DNA of 64,000 nt. It comes from Marmoricola sp. URHB0036 (GTDB lineage Bacteria > Actinomycetota > Actinomycetes > Propionibacteriales > Nocardioidaceae). The stretch lies in contig NZ_AUEP01000003.1 in NCBI RefSeq assembly GCF_000426045.1, positions 124,001 through 188,000 on the forward strand, read 5' to 3'. Below the pieces are notes generated by a model. That model made no database searches and was not told the origin of the DNA. It saw nothing but the letters and a program-made list of their open reading frames with translations. Within the stretch, counting starts at the first letter, position 1. The number at the start of each line of letters is the position of its first letter. Shown piece after piece: positions 1 through 8,666 of this stretch. The position numbers and the translations under genes were made by a program.

Positions 1-1374
1 GTCACGCAGGTGCAGATGCTCGTGCTGATGGCCTGCACCATCGCGGTGTCCGCGCCGATCATGATGGTCGGCGGCGTCTTCATGGCACTGCGCGAGGACT
101 TCGGGCTCGGCTGGATCCTGGCCATCGTGGTGCCGGCGCTGTTCCTCAGCGTCGGCCTGGTGGTCAGCCAGATGGTGCCGAACTTCCGCAAGATGCAGGC
201 CCGCATCGACGAGGTCAACCGCGTGCTCCGCGAGCAGATCACCGGCATCAGGGTGGTGCGGGCGTTCGTGCGCGAGCGCCACGAGGCCGGCCGATTCGGG
301 CACGCCAACGACGAGCTGACCGACGTCGCCGTGCGCGCCGGCCGGTGGCTCGCGACGATGTTCCCGCTGGTGATGCTGGTGGTGAACGTGTCCAGCGTCG
401 CGGTCATCTGGTTCGGCGGACACCGCGTCGACAACGGGCAGATGCAGATCGGCGCGCTGACGGCGTTCCTCTCCTACCTGATGCAGATCCTCATGTCGGT
501 GATGATGGCGACCTTCATGCTGATGATGGTGCCGCGGGCCTCGGTCTGCGGCGACCGCATCACCGAGGTGCTGGACACGCACACCTCGGTGCCTCCGCCG
601 GAGGATCCCGAGCTCCCCGACCCCGAGCGCCGCGGATGGCTCGACCTCGAGGACGTCACCTTCTCCTACCCGGGCGCCGAGTCGCCCGTGCTCAGCGACG
701 TCACCTTCTCTGCGCGTCCCGGTCAGACGGTGGCCGTGATCGGGTCGACCGGTGCCGGCAAGTCGACCCTGGTCAACCTGGTCCCGCGGCTGTTCGACGC
801 CACCACTGGTGTCGTGAGCGTGGGCGGTTCCGACGTACGCCGGGTCGAGCCGGAGGCGCTCTGGGCCCAGATCGGGCTGGTGCCTCAGAAGGCGTACCTG
901 TTCTCCGGCACGATCCGCAGCAACCTCCTGCACGGCAAGCCCGACGCCACCGAGGACGAGATCTGGGCGGCCCTGGAGACCGCCCAGGCGCGCGACTTCG
1001 TCGAGGCGCTGGCCGACGGGTTGGACGCTTCGGTCAACCAGGGCGGCACCAACTTCTCCGGCGGCCAGCGCCAGCGCCTCGCCATCGCGCGCGCCCTGAT
1101 CCGGAGGCCGGGGATCTACCTGTTCGACGACTCGTTCTCGGCCCTCGACCTGGCCACCGACGCCCGGCTGCGGGCGGCGCTGCGGCCGATCACGACCGAC
1201 GCGACGACGATCATCGTGGCGCAGCGGGTGACCACGATCATGGATGCTGACCTGATCCTGGTCCTCGAGGACGGCCGGGTCGTCGGCCGCGGCACCCACC
1301 AGGAGCTGCTCGAGGACTGCACCACCTACCAGGAGATCGTCACCTCCCAGATGACCGCGGAGGAGGCGGCATGA
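1..1374 (+). CDS. ABC exporter, degenerate half of a heterodimer (5' end cut by window edge)
   Basis: The reading frame is open at the left edge, so the start lies before the window. What remains is the later part of an exporter-type membrane domain (about residues 1-190) and a complete nucleotide-binding domain with Walker A GSTGAGKST, Q-loop LVPQK, signature NFSGGQRQR and Walker B YLFDD. Two catalytic positions are off consensus: the Walker B Glu is Asp (FDDS) and the H-loop His is Gln (IVAQR). In known heterodimeric exporters of the TM287/288 and LmrCD type, one subunit carries exactly these changes, so this is probably the non-hydrolysing half. The stop overlaps the next start as ATGA, which supports coupled translation with the partner subunit. 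The substrate cannot be told from sequence; multidrug or lipid export is typical. Confidence 0.93.
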   Translation, partial: VTQVQMLVLMACTIAVSAPIMMVGGVFMALREDFGLGWILAIVVPALFLSVGLVVSQMVPNFRKMQARIDEVNRVLREQITGIRVVRAFVRERHEAGRFGHANDELTDVAVRAGRWLATMFPLVMLVVNVSSVAVIWFGGHRVDNGQMQIGALTAFLSYLMQILMSVMMATFMLMMVPRASVCGDRITEVLDTHTSVPPPEDPELPDPERRGWLDLEDVTFSYPGAESPVLSDVTFSARPGQTVAVIGSTGAGKSTLVNLVPRLFDATTGVVSVGGSDVRRVEPEALWAQIGLVPQKAYLFSGTIRSNLLHGKPDATEDEIWAALETAQARDFVEALADGLDASVNQGGTNFSGGQRQRLAIARALIRRPGIYLFDDSFSALDLATDARLRAALRPITTDATTIIVAQRVTTIMDADLILVLEDGRVVGRGTHQELLEDCTTYQEIVTSQMTAEEAA

Positions 1375-3395
1375 GCGAGGACACCGACACCACTCGCACC
1401 CCGCCGGCCACCGGCGCGGTCAAGGACAAGCAGGCCGGCTTCCAGGCCACCGAACGCATCGAGGCGCCCCAGGGCGGTCCCGGTCGCGGCCCGATGGGCG
1501 GCGGCATGGTCGGGCAGAAGGCGATGACCTTCGGTCCGTCGGCCAAACGGCTGATCGCCCGGATGCGGCCCGACCGCGCCAAGGCGTTCATGGTCGTCGT
1601 CCTCGGTGTCTCCAGCGTGGGGCTGATGTCGATCGGGCCGCGCATCCTCGGGCACGCGACCGACCTCGTCTTCTCGGGCCTGTTCAGCCGCAGCATCCCG
1701 GCCGGCGTCACGCAGGCGGAGTTCGTGGAGGACCTGCGTGCGCGTGGCGACGACACCCTCGCCGGCATGCTCGCCCACATGGATCACGTCGTCCCCGGCC
1801 AGGGCGTCGACTTCTCGGCCGTCGGCGACGTGCTGATGATGGTGCTGCTCGTGTACGCCGCCGCCGCCGTACTCGGCTGGTTGCAGGGCATGGTGCTCAA
1901 CCGCGTCGTGCAGAACACCGTCTACCGGATGCGCCAGGACGTCGAGGACAAGATCAACCGACTGCCGCTGAACTACTTCGACCGCTCACCGCGCGGCGAG
2001 CTGCTCAGCCGGGTCACCAACGACATCGACAACGTCAGCACGACGCTGCAGCAGACGATGAGCCAGCTGATGACCTCGCTGCTGACCGTGGTCGCGGTGC
2101 TCGCGATGATGTTCTGGATCTCGCCGCTGCTCGCGCTCGTGGCGCTGATCTCGGTGCCGGTCTCGCTGTTCGTGACGCGGGCGATCATGAAGCGCTCGCA
2201 GGGGCAGTTCGTGGCCCAGTGGCGTCGTACCGGACAGCTCAACGGCCACATCGAGGAGGCATTCTCGGGGCACGCGCTGGTCAAGGTGTTCGGCCGCCAG
2301 CAGGAGGTCGAGCAGACCTTCGCCGAGCACAACGAGGAGCTGTACAAGGTCAGCTTCGGCGCCCAGTTCGTCTCCGGGCTGATCATGCCGGCGATGATGT
2401 TCATCGGGAACGTCAACTACGTGGCGATCGCCGTCATCGGCGGCCTCCGGGTGGCCTCGGGCTCGCTGTCCCTCGGCGACGTCCAGGCCTTCATCCAGTA
2501 CACCCGCCAGTTCACCCAACCGTTGACCACGGTGGCCTCGATGATGAACCTGCTGCAGTCCGGTGTCGCGTCGGCGGAGCGGGTCTTCGAGCTGCTGGAC
2601 GCCGACGAGGAGCCGGCCGACCTGGGCGGCGTACCCGCCGCGGTGGAGGACCGTCGTGGCGAGGTCGCCTTCGAGCACGTCGCGTTCTCCTACAGCCCCG
2701 AGGTCACGCTGATCGAGGACCTCTCGCTGGTGGCGCGACCCGGCCAGACGGTCGCCATCGTCGGCCCGACCGGTGCCGGCAAGACCACGCTGGTCAACCT
2801 GGTGATGCGGTTCTACGACGTCGACGCCGGCCGGATCACCCTCGACGGGGTCGACATCGCCACCATGCCGCGCAAGGACCTCCGCGGCCAGATCGGGATG
2901 GTGCTCCAGGACACTTGGCTGTTCGAGGGGACCATCCGCGACAACATCGCCTACGGGCGGCCGGATGCCACCGAGGAGCAGATCATGGAGGCGGCGCAGG
3001 CCACCTTCGTGGACCGGTTCGTGCACTCGCTGCCGGACGGCTACGACACGGTGATCGACGAGGAGGGCTCGAACCTGTCCGCGGGTGAGCGCCAGCTGGT
3101 CACGATCGCGCGGGCCTTCCTGACCGACCCGGCCTTGCTGATCCTCGACGAGGCGACCTCGTCGGTGGACACCCGCACCGAGCTGCTCGTGCAGCATGCG
3201 ATGGCGGCGCTGCGGACCGACCGCACGTCGTTCGTGATCGCCCACCGGCTCTCCACGATCCGCGACGCCGACCTGATCCTGGTGATGGAGGACGGCGCGA
3301 TCGTCGAGCAGGGCACCCACGACGAGCTGCTCGCCGCCGACGGCGCCTACGCCCGCCTCTACAACGCCCAGTTCACGGCGGCGGCTGTCGGCTGA
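1371..3395 (+). CDS. ABC exporter, catalytic half of a heterodimer
   Basis: A 674-residue fused membrane and ATPase protein. An unusual Gly/Met-rich N-terminal extension of about 50 residues (GRGPMGGGM) precedes the six-helix domain. An extra stretch at about residues 105-140 sits between the first two helices. The ATPase domain has Walker A GPTGAGKTT, Walker B LLILDEATS with the catalytic Glu, and H-loop FVIAHRLS. Its signature is LSAGERQ rather than LSGGQ, which is the expected complement to the degenerate Walker B and H-loop of the upstream subunit. Together the two genes form one asymmetric transporter in the cytoplasmic membrane. The MarR gene downstream could regulate it, but an opposite-strand gene lies between them. 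Confidence 0.93.
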   Translation: MSEDTDTTRTPPATGAVKDKQAGFQATERIEAPQGGPGRGPMGGGMVGQKAMTFGPSAKRLIARMRPDRAKAFMVVVLGVSSVGLMSIGPRILGHATDLVFSGLFSRSIPAGVTQAEFVEDLRARGDDTLAGMLAHMDHVVPGQGVDFSAVGDVLMMVLLVYAAAAVLGWLQGMVLNRVVQNTVYRMRQDVEDKINRLPLNYFDRSPRGELLSRVTNDIDNVSTTLQQTMSQLMTSLLTVVAVLAMMFWISPLLALVALISVPVSLFVTRAIMKRSQGQFVAQWRRTGQLNGHIEEAFSGHALVKVFGRQQEVEQTFAEHNEELYKVSFGAQFVSGLIMPAMMFIGNVNYVAIAVIGGLRVASGSLSLGDVQAFIQYTRQFTQPLTTVASMMNLLQSGVASAERVFELLDADEEPADLGGVPAAVEDRRGEVAFEHVAFSYSPEVTLIEDLSLVARPGQTVAIVGPTGAGKTTLVNLVMRFYDVDAGRITLDGVDIATMPRKDLRGQIGMVLQDTWLFEGTIRDNIAYGRPDATEEQIMEAAQATFVDRFVHSLPDGYDTVIDEEGSNLSAGERQLVTIARAFLTDPALLILDEATSSVDTRTELLVQHAMAALRTDRTSFVIAHRLSTIRDADLILVMEDGAIVEQGTHDELLAADGAYARLYNAQFTAAAVG

Positions 3396-3411
3396 CGCCC
3401 CGGCCCGTCGC

Positions 3412-3690
3412 TCAGGAGCTCTCGCTCTCGCCACTGCCGTAGTCGGCGTCGTCCTCGGTCAGGGGAGCGGTGTCGGGGTCGCCCTCGCGGTCGGCGCCGA
3501 TCTGGTCGTCCTCCTGGCCGGTCTGGCCGGGGTGGCGGGCCAGCGGGTTGTCGTCGGTCGGCTGGAGGTCCTCCGGCAGCTGGTCGTCGCCGACGTCACC
3601 CGGCGCTCCGGAGTCCAGCTCCTGCTGGGAGTCCTCGTGCTGGTCCTCGGAGGAGTCGCTCTGGTCGGGTTCCGGCTGCTGGTCACTCAT
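3412..3690 (-). CDS. Small acidic, disordered hypothetical protein
   Basis: A 92-residue protein made almost entirely of Asp, Glu, Gln, Ser, Gly and Pro, with no predicted membrane segment and no recognisable domain. The start is an ATG behind GAAGG. Low-complexity acidic proteins of this kind are common in high-GC actinobacteria and usually have no assigned role. It runs convergent to the ABC exporter and divergent from the micro-ORF region. The composition is compatible with real coding sequence, but in GC-rich DNA a chance open frame cannot be ruled out. Confidence 0.6.
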   Translation of the reverse strand: MSDQQPEPDQSDSSEDQHEDSQQELDSGAPGDVGDDQLPEDLQPTDDNPLARHPGQTGQEDDQIGADREGDPDTAPLTEDDADYGSGESESS

Positions 3691-3769
3691 GTGACCTTCG
3701 TACCCATCCCTGTCCTGCCAAAAACGATTGAGTCGCGCCCTCCCGCGGCCTACCGTGGTCGCACACGGG

Positions 3770-3783
3770 AAAGGAGGTGGTCC
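3770..3783 (+). promoter_or_regulatory. Extended Shine-Dalgarno sequence of the micro-ORF
   Basis: The bases AAAGGAGGTGGTCC match the complement of the 16S rRNA 3' end (AAAGGAGGTGATCC) at 13 of 14 positions, and the one change still allows a G-U pair. Ordinary sites in this window pair over only 4-6 bases. It lies 5 bases before an ATG (the GGAGG core is 11 bases away). Confidence 0.75.
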
Positions 3784-3788
3784 AAAGA

Positions 3789-3827
3789 ATGAGTTCTTCT
3801 AGGACGCGTGAGGTGGCTGCCCGCTAG
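3789..3827 (+). CDS. 12-codon micro-ORF MSSSRTREVAAR behind an extended ribosome site
   Basis: An ATG-initiated frame of 12 codons ending in TAG encodes MSSSRTREVAAR. It sits directly behind the extended Shine-Dalgarno sequence and is followed about 50 bases later by a 12-bp inverted repeat, then by the MarR gene. The arrangement (strong initiation, tiny frame, hairpin) resembles a leader peptide or attenuator. I have an impression that near-identical leaders occur in other actinobacterial genomes, but I cannot verify it here. No function is assigned; the RNA or the act of translation may matter more than the peptide. Confidence 0.5.
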   Translation: MSSSRTREVAAR

Positions 3828-3879
3828 CAGCTCACCGGCCAGCCGTGTGAGCGAGCTGGTGAATTTCAAGCAGTCACCC

Positions 3880-3937
3880 GACCCGCAGGTGATCCGGAAA
3901 CGTCCCCGGAGAGGCTCTCGAGCCACACCTGCGGGTC
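3880..3937 (+). terminator. Long-stem inverted repeat downstream of the micro-ORF
   Basis: The arms GACCCGCAGGTG and CACCTGCGGGTC are perfect complements of 12 bp separated by 34 bases. The second arm is followed by GCTGCTTTGT, a weak T-rich stretch. It could be a rho-independent-like terminator or an attenuator for the micro-ORF transcript ahead of the MarR gene, or a regulator-binding site. Confidence 0.5.
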
Positions 3938-3958
3938 GCTGCTTTGTAGGGTGTCCAC

Positions 3959-4396
3959 GTGGCGGACGACGAGACGATGCGCGCACTCGAGCACGAGATG
4001 GGTGTGCTCGTACGACGCATCCGTCGACTGATCGCCGAACGAGCCCGGATGGTGCACCCGGACCTGTCCCCGGTCGCCTACTCGATGCTGATGGCGCTCA
4101 ACGACTCCGGGCCCCGTCGGGCCAGCGATCTCGTCGACATCTTCTCCATCGACAAGGGCGCCGTGAGTCGTCAGGTGGGCGCCCTGCTCGACCTCGGGCT
4201 GATCGAGCGTTCCCCCGACCCGGAGGACCGCCGGGCGGCCATCCTCGCGATCACCGAGGAGGGCAGCCGCCGGCTCGGCACCATCGCCGAGATGCGCCGC
4301 CGCGAGGTGCTGGAGCGGTTGTCGGGGTGGAGTGACGAGGACCTGCAGGCGTTCGTCGACGTGATGGCCCGCTACAACAACGCGCTGGAGCGCTAG
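3959..4396 (+). CDS. MarR-family transcriptional regulator
   Basis: A 145-residue protein of normal MarR length, starting at GTG. The winged-helix core is clear: a recognition helix region around IDKGAVSRQVGALLDLGL (residues 62-79) and the wing SPDPEDRRAAILAIT with the DxR signature of the family. MarR proteins bind DNA as dimers and usually repress transporter or catabolic genes until a small phenolic ligand binds. The closest candidate target is the ABC exporter upstream, although a minus-strand gene lies between, or the gene's own leader. No operator is evident apart from the 12-bp inverted repeat just upstream. Confidence 0.88.
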   Translation: MADDETMRALEHEMGVLVRRIRRLIAERARMVHPDLSPVAYSMLMALNDSGPRRASDLVDIFSIDKGAVSRQVGALLDLGLIERSPDPEDRRAAILAITEEGSRRLGTIAEMRRREVLERLSGWSDEDLQAFVDVMARYNNALER

Positions 4397-4399
4397 GCG

Positions 4400-5146
4400 T
4401 CAGTTGAACAGCGCCGGGTCGACCGCGACCCAGGTGTGCTCGGCCCGACCGACGATGCGGCCGTCGGCGTCGTGCAGGGTCGAGGCCGTGAACGTCTTGC
4501 GCCCCTCCGAGCCGCGTCGCTCGCCCATCACCACGTGTTCCTCGCCCAGCACCGGCAGCGCGTCGACGATCGCGGTCATCCGGCCGAGCACCATCAGCCG
4601 CTCGGTGATGTCGCCGGCCCAGCCGCCCACGCAGTCGAGTGCGGACCAGGTCGCGGCCAGACAGGCTCGCGGCGAGGGGTCGTCGTACTCGTGGAAGTCG
4701 GCCGCCAGGGTCCGGTCCGGGATCCACGGCGCCGCCAACCGGGTCTCGTCACTGACGGGCGGCACCAGGCCGGGGAAGATGCGCAGGCCGTCCTCGCGCT
4801 CGGTGCCGCAGGAGAAGCACTGGGGGAACGGGTGCGAGCGATGGCCGGGGTACGACGGGCTCGCCGCCACCGCCTCGTCCCACGAGACGCCCTCGACCGG
4901 TTCGATCTCGCGGTCGGTGGGCTCGGCCTGCGCCACGAGTGCGCCGCCGAAGGTGAGCGTGAGTCCTCCGTCCACCTGGTTGACGTGCATCGTCGAGTCC
5001 AGGGGTGGGGGCTGCCGCAGCGTCACGGACACCGCCCGTCCGAGGGTGTCGCCGAGCTCGTGGGCCAGCGCGCCCGCGACGTAGCCACCGTTGCCCGACT
5101 TCGCCGGGCCGCAGTACCGAGCCTGCACGAGGAGCGTGTCCTTCAT
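4400..5146 (-). CDS. Hotdog-fold thioesterase-like protein
   Basis: A 248-residue protein that looks like a double-hotdog acyl-thioesterase homologue. The N-terminal part has GNGGYVAG and the C-terminal part has a second hotdog-like helix (CLAATWSALDCVGGWAG) followed by strands ending in EHTWVAVDPALF. A Cys-containing turn CFSCGTE near residue 118 precedes the second half. Such proteins hydrolyse or bind acyl-CoA in the cytoplasm, but the catalytic residues are not secure enough here to name a substrate. It lies 10 bases beyond the end of the flagellar operon on the same strand, so it may receive read-through, but a flagellar role is not implied. Confidence 0.65.
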   Translation of the reverse strand: MKDTLLVQARYCGPAKSGNGGYVAGALAHELGDTLGRAVSVTLRQPPPLDSTMHVNQVDGGLTLTFGGALVAQAEPTDREIEPVEGVSWDEAVAASPSYPGHRSHPFPQCFSCGTEREDGLRIFPGLVPPVSDETRLAAPWIPDRTLAADFHEYDDPSPRACLAATWSALDCVGGWAGDITERLMVLGRMTAIVDALPVLGEEHVVMGERRGSEGRKTFTASTLHDADGRIVGRAEHTWVAVDPALFN

Positions 5147-5156
5147 CCTCCACAGA

Positions 5157-5396
5157 CTACGGCGCGTCGACCGGGATCCCTTCGGGCTCCTCGGTCTCCG
5201 CGGCGACCGGTTGCCGAACAGGCTCGGGGAAGGCGAACGAGCCGATGACCGTGATCGCCAGCCAGCAGACCGCCAGACAGACCGCCCAGCGCTCCAGCGC
5301 CACCTCGACCGTCATGGTGCCCTGCTGGAGCATCCACAGGACGGGGGAGGAGATCAGCACGCTGGCACCGAGGGCGGTGCCGAGACGACCGCTCAT
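5157..5396 (-). CDS. Small two-helix membrane protein at the end of the flagellar export operon
   Basis: A 79-residue protein with two likely membrane helices (about residues 6-23 and 36-54) and an acidic Pro-rich tail. It overlaps the flhA stop by 4 bases (ATGA), so it is translationally coupled to flhA and is the last gene of the flbD-motA-flhA operon. I do not recognise a family. Its position suggests an accessory of the export gate or a membrane factor needed at similar levels to FlhA; this is inference from context only. Confidence 0.7.
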   Translation of the reverse strand: MSGRLGTALGASVLISSPVLWMLQQGTMTVEVALERWAVCLAVCWLAITVIGSFAFPEPVRQPVAAETEEPEGIPVDAP

Positions 5397-7441
5397 CGGG
5401 CCACCGCGAGCGGCTCATGGGCGACCACGCCGACCGAGGCGATCTGGCCGGTGCCGACCAGCTCGGAGTAGGACAGGACCGGTACCCGCGCCATGGTCGG
5501 ACGCAGGAAGCGGCGCAGTGACGCGCGGATCTGCGGTGCGCACACCACGACCGGGTGGGTGTTGGAGTTCTGGGCCTCGCGGACCAGGTGGTCGACCTGG
5601 GTCAGCACCCGCTGCGCGGTGTCCGGGTCGAGGGCGATGATCATCCCGGCTTCGGTCTGGCGCTGGGCCTCGAGCATCTGCTGCTCGAGGCGCGGGTCGA
5701 AGCTGATCACGTGCACGGTGTTGCCGCTGGTGTGCTGGGCCACGATCGCCGGGCCGAGCGCCATCCGGGCGCTCTCGACCAGGGTGTCGACGTCCTTGGT
5801 GACGGCGGCACGCAGCGAGATCGCCTCGAAGATGCGCACCAGGTCGCGGATCGAGATGCCCTCGTCGAGCAGGGACTGCAGCACGCGCTGCACCTCCCCG
5901 AGGCTGAGCTGGGTGGGCGTGAGCTCCTCGACGACGACCGGGTGGGTGCGCTTGACCACGTCGGTCAGAAGCCGGACGTCCTCGCGACCGAGGAGGCGGG
6001 CGGCATGCTGGTTGACGACCTCGGCGAGGTGGGTGGTGATCACCGAGGTGCGGTCGACCACGGTGGCGCCACTGAGCTCGGCCTGGCTGCGCAGCTCCTG
6101 GGCGATCCACTTCGCATCGAGACCGAAGACGGGCTCGCGGGTCGGCGTACCGGGGAGCGAGCCGAGGTACTCACCGATGGCCAGCACCTGGCCGCGCGGC
6201 GCCTCACCACGCGCCACCTCGACGCCGAACAGCTTGATCGCGTAGGTCTGGGCCGGCAGCTCGAGGCTGTCGCGGGTGCGCAGCGGCGGGATGACGATGC
6301 CGATGTCGGAGGCGATCTTGCGGCGCAGCGCCTTGACCCGGTTGAGCAGGTCGCCGCCGCTGGCCGGGTCGACCAGGTCGACGATGTCGGCGGACAGGTC
6401 GAGGGCGAGCGGGTCGATCTGGATCTCCTGGGCCAGGTCCTCCGGCGTCTCGTTCTCGCTCGCCGTGAGCGCCAGGGCGTTCTCCGGCTCGGCCTCGTTG
6501 CCCTCCGGGGACTCCGCCCGCGTCGACGCGAGCAGCATCAGGCCGCCGGCGATGATGAACGGGAGCTTGGGCAGGCCCGGGATGAGGCACAGCGCGAGGC
6601 CACCGAAGCCGGCGACCCGCAGCGGCATCTGCCGGGCCATCACCTGGCGGACGATGTCGGAGCCCATGTCGTCCTCGCCCGTGTTGCGCGTGACGATCAG
6701 GCCGGTGGCGACCGAGAGGAGCAGCGCCGGGATCTGGGAGACGAGGCCGTCGCCGACCGAGAGCAGGCTGTAGGTGTTGATCGCGTCGCTGAAGGACATG
6801 CCGTTCTGGGCGACCCCGACGGCGAAGCCGCCGATCAGGTTGACCAGCGTGATGATGATGGCCGCGATCGCGTCGCCCTTGACGAACTTCGAGGCACCGT
6901 CCATCGCGCCGTAGAAGTCGGCCTCGGCGTGCACCTCGCGCCGGCGCTTGCGGGCCTCGTCCTCGTCGATCAGGCCGGAGTTCAGGTCGGCGTCGATGGC
7001 CATCTGCTTGCCGGGCATCGCGTCGAGGGTGAACCGGGCGCCGACCTCGGCCACGCGGCCCGCACCGTTGGTGATGACGACGAACTGGATGACGAGCAGG
7101 ATCGCGAACACGATCAGCCCGACGATCAGCGACCCACCGACCACGAAGTGGCCGAAGGTGTCGATCACCTTGCCGGCGAAGCCGTCGAGGAGCACGAGCC
7201 GGGTGGCGCTGACGTTGAGGGCGAGGCGGAACAGGGTCATCACCAGGATGACGGCCGGGAAGGCGGCGAAGTCGAGGGGGCGGTGCACGAACATCGCGGT
7301 GAGGAGGATCAACAGCGCGCCGACGATGTTGAGCGCGATCAGCAGGTCGAGCACGATGGCCGGCAGCGGGACGACCAGCATCACCACGATGAAGACGATG
7401 CCGACGGGAACGCCGAGCTTGGTCAGAAGCTTGGGGGGCAC
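5393..7441 (-). CDS. flhA: Flagellar export gate protein FlhA
   Basis: A 682-residue protein of standard FlhA length. The N-terminal half (about residues 1-310) is the multi-helix membrane domain that forms the gate ring. The charged loop carries RFTLDAMPGKQMAID and the DLNSGLID segment typical of FlhA/FHIPEP. The C-terminal half is the cytoplasmic domain that receives chaperone-substrate complexes. FlhA uses the proton gradient with FlhB and FliPQR to push rod, hook and filament subunits through the growing flagellum. The start is GTG. Upstream lies a 75-base gap with a duplicated 15-base segment, the only sizeable gap within this operon apart from the fliL-fliM spacer. Confidence 0.97.
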   Translation of the reverse strand: MPPKLLTKLGVPVGIVFIVVMLVVPLPAIVLDLLIALNIVGALLILLTAMFVHRPLDFAAFPAVILVMTLFRLALNVSATRLVLLDGFAGKVIDTFGHFVVGGSLIVGLIVFAILLVIQFVVITNGAGRVAEVGARFTLDAMPGKQMAIDADLNSGLIDEDEARKRRREVHAEADFYGAMDGASKFVKGDAIAAIIITLVNLIGGFAVGVAQNGMSFSDAINTYSLLSVGDGLVSQIPALLLSVATGLIVTRNTGEDDMGSDIVRQVMARQMPLRVAGFGGLALCLIPGLPKLPFIIAGGLMLLASTRAESPEGNEAEPENALALTASENETPEDLAQEIQIDPLALDLSADIVDLVDPASGGDLLNRVKALRRKIASDIGIVIPPLRTRDSLELPAQTYAIKLFGVEVARGEAPRGQVLAIGEYLGSLPGTPTREPVFGLDAKWIAQELRSQAELSGATVVDRTSVITTHLAEVVNQHAARLLGREDVRLLTDVVKRTHPVVVEELTPTQLSLGEVQRVLQSLLDEGISIRDLVRIFEAISLRAAVTKDVDTLVESARMALGPAIVAQHTSGNTVHVISFDPRLEQQMLEAQRQTEAGMIIALDPDTAQRVLTQVDHLVREAQNSNTHPVVVCAPQIRASLRRFLRPTMARVPVLSYSELVGTGQIASVGVVAHEPLAVAR

Positions 7442-7471
7442 GGACGAACCTTTCGGGGAAGCAGAGTCCTC

Positions 7472-7507
7472 TGCGCCCTCCTGGCGCCGCAGTGCGCCCT
7501 CCTGGCG
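7472..7507. repeat. Duplicated 15-base segment between flhB and flhA
   Basis: TGCGCCCTCCTGGCG occurs twice with a period of 21 bases. On the mRNA strand each copy reads as CGCCAGGAGGGCGCA, so each carries an AGGAGG core flanked by self-complementary bases. It may be a duplicated leader region for flhA, or simple drift in the gap. Confidence 0.6.
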
Positions 7508-7516
7508 ACGAGTGTC

Positions 7517-8662
7517 CTATCGGCCGGCTGCGACGGGAGCTGAGGGAATCCGGCGACGACGTCCGATGGCGGGTACGTCGGGCAGCTGGCTCTCCTGCCG
7601 GGGGGAGCGGTGCTCGCCGCCGTGCTGTCCAGCCGTGCGCCGGCTGATCACGAACGCCAGCACCGTCGCGACGGCCGCGAACAGCTCGCTCGGGATGGTC
7701 TGGCCGACGTTGGTCGAGGAGTACAGCGACCGGGCGAGCGGGATGTCGCGGACCAGCGGGACCCGCTCCTCGGCTGCCCGCTCCCTGATCTTGGCGGCGA
7801 TGGCTCCGGCACCGCGGGCCACGACGCGGGGGGCACCGAGCTCCGACTCGTAGCGCAGGGCCACCGCGACGTGCGTCGGGTTGACGAGGACCACGTCGGC
7901 GGTCGCGACGTCGGCGATCATCCGGTTGCGCGAGGCGGCGAGCTGGCGGGCCCTGATCGCGCCCTTGAGCATCGGGTCGCCCTCGCTCTGCTTGTGCTCC
8001 TGCTTGACCTCTTCCTTGCTCATCCGGGTCTGCTTGCCGACGCGCCGGCGCTGCATCGCGTAGTCGGCGGCCGCCAGCGCCAGACCGGCGAGCGCGATGT
8101 TGCGCATCAGTCCCAACGCGCTGTGGGAGAGCTGCTGGATCGTCGCCTGGATCGGCACCATGCCGCCGACGAGGGGCATCAGGCCGCGGATGGCGCCGTA
8201 CACCAGGAGCCCGACGAGGCTGCTCTTGAGCAGCATCTTCACCCCCTCCCAGCCCGCCTGCGGGCCGAAGATGCGCTTGGCGCCCTTGATCGGGTTCAGC
8301 TTGGCCGCGCTCGGCTTGACCGACTTGGTGGCCAGCACGAAGCCGCCCTGTGCCAGCGCCGAGGCGACCCCGATGACCATCACCGTCGCGCCCATGGCCA
8401 GCAGCACGATGAAGACGTGCTTGGCGGCGTCGCCGAGGAAGGTGAGCGCGACCGCCGTCGTGGGGTGCTCGGTCAGCGTCAGGCTGCGCTGGAACAGCGC
8501 CCACACGGAGTGGAACTCGTGCTTGAGCAGGACGGGCATGGCCATGCCGAAGACGAGCACGGAGGCCCAGCCGCCGAGCTCCTGGGTCCGGGCGACCTGT
8601 CCCTCCTTGCGGCTCTCCTTGCGCCGCTTGGCGGTGGGCTTCTCGGTCTTCTCGCCGCTCAC
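7517..8662 (-). CDS. flhB: Flagellar export specificity switch FlhB
   Basis: A 381-residue protein with an N-terminal cytoplasmic segment (MSGEKTEKPTAKRRKESRKE), four membrane helices to about residue 215, and the cytoplasmic domain containing NPTH (in VVLVNPTHVAVALRY). FlhB cleaves itself between the Asn and Pro of this motif, which allows the export gate to switch from rod and hook to filament substrates once FliK has measured the hook. The tail after about residue 345 is basic and Pro-rich and is not conserved. The gene follows fliR closely on the same strand. Confidence 0.97.
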   Translation of the reverse strand: MSGEKTEKPTAKRRKESRKEGQVARTQELGGWASVLVFGMAMPVLLKHEFHSVWALFQRSLTLTEHPTTAVALTFLGDAAKHVFIVLLAMGATVMVIGVASALAQGGFVLATKSVKPSAAKLNPIKGAKRIFGPQAGWEGVKMLLKSSLVGLLVYGAIRGLMPLVGGMVPIQATIQQLSHSALGLMRNIALAGLALAAADYAMQRRRVGKQTRMSKEEVKQEHKQSEGDPMLKGAIRARQLAASRNRMIADVATADVVLVNPTHVAVALRYESELGAPRVVARGAGAIAAKIRERAAEERVPLVRDIPLARSLYSSTNVGQTIPSELFAAVATVLAFVISRRTAGQHGGEHRSPRQESQLPDVPAIGRRRRIPSAPVAAGR

Positions 8663-8666
8663 CGGA

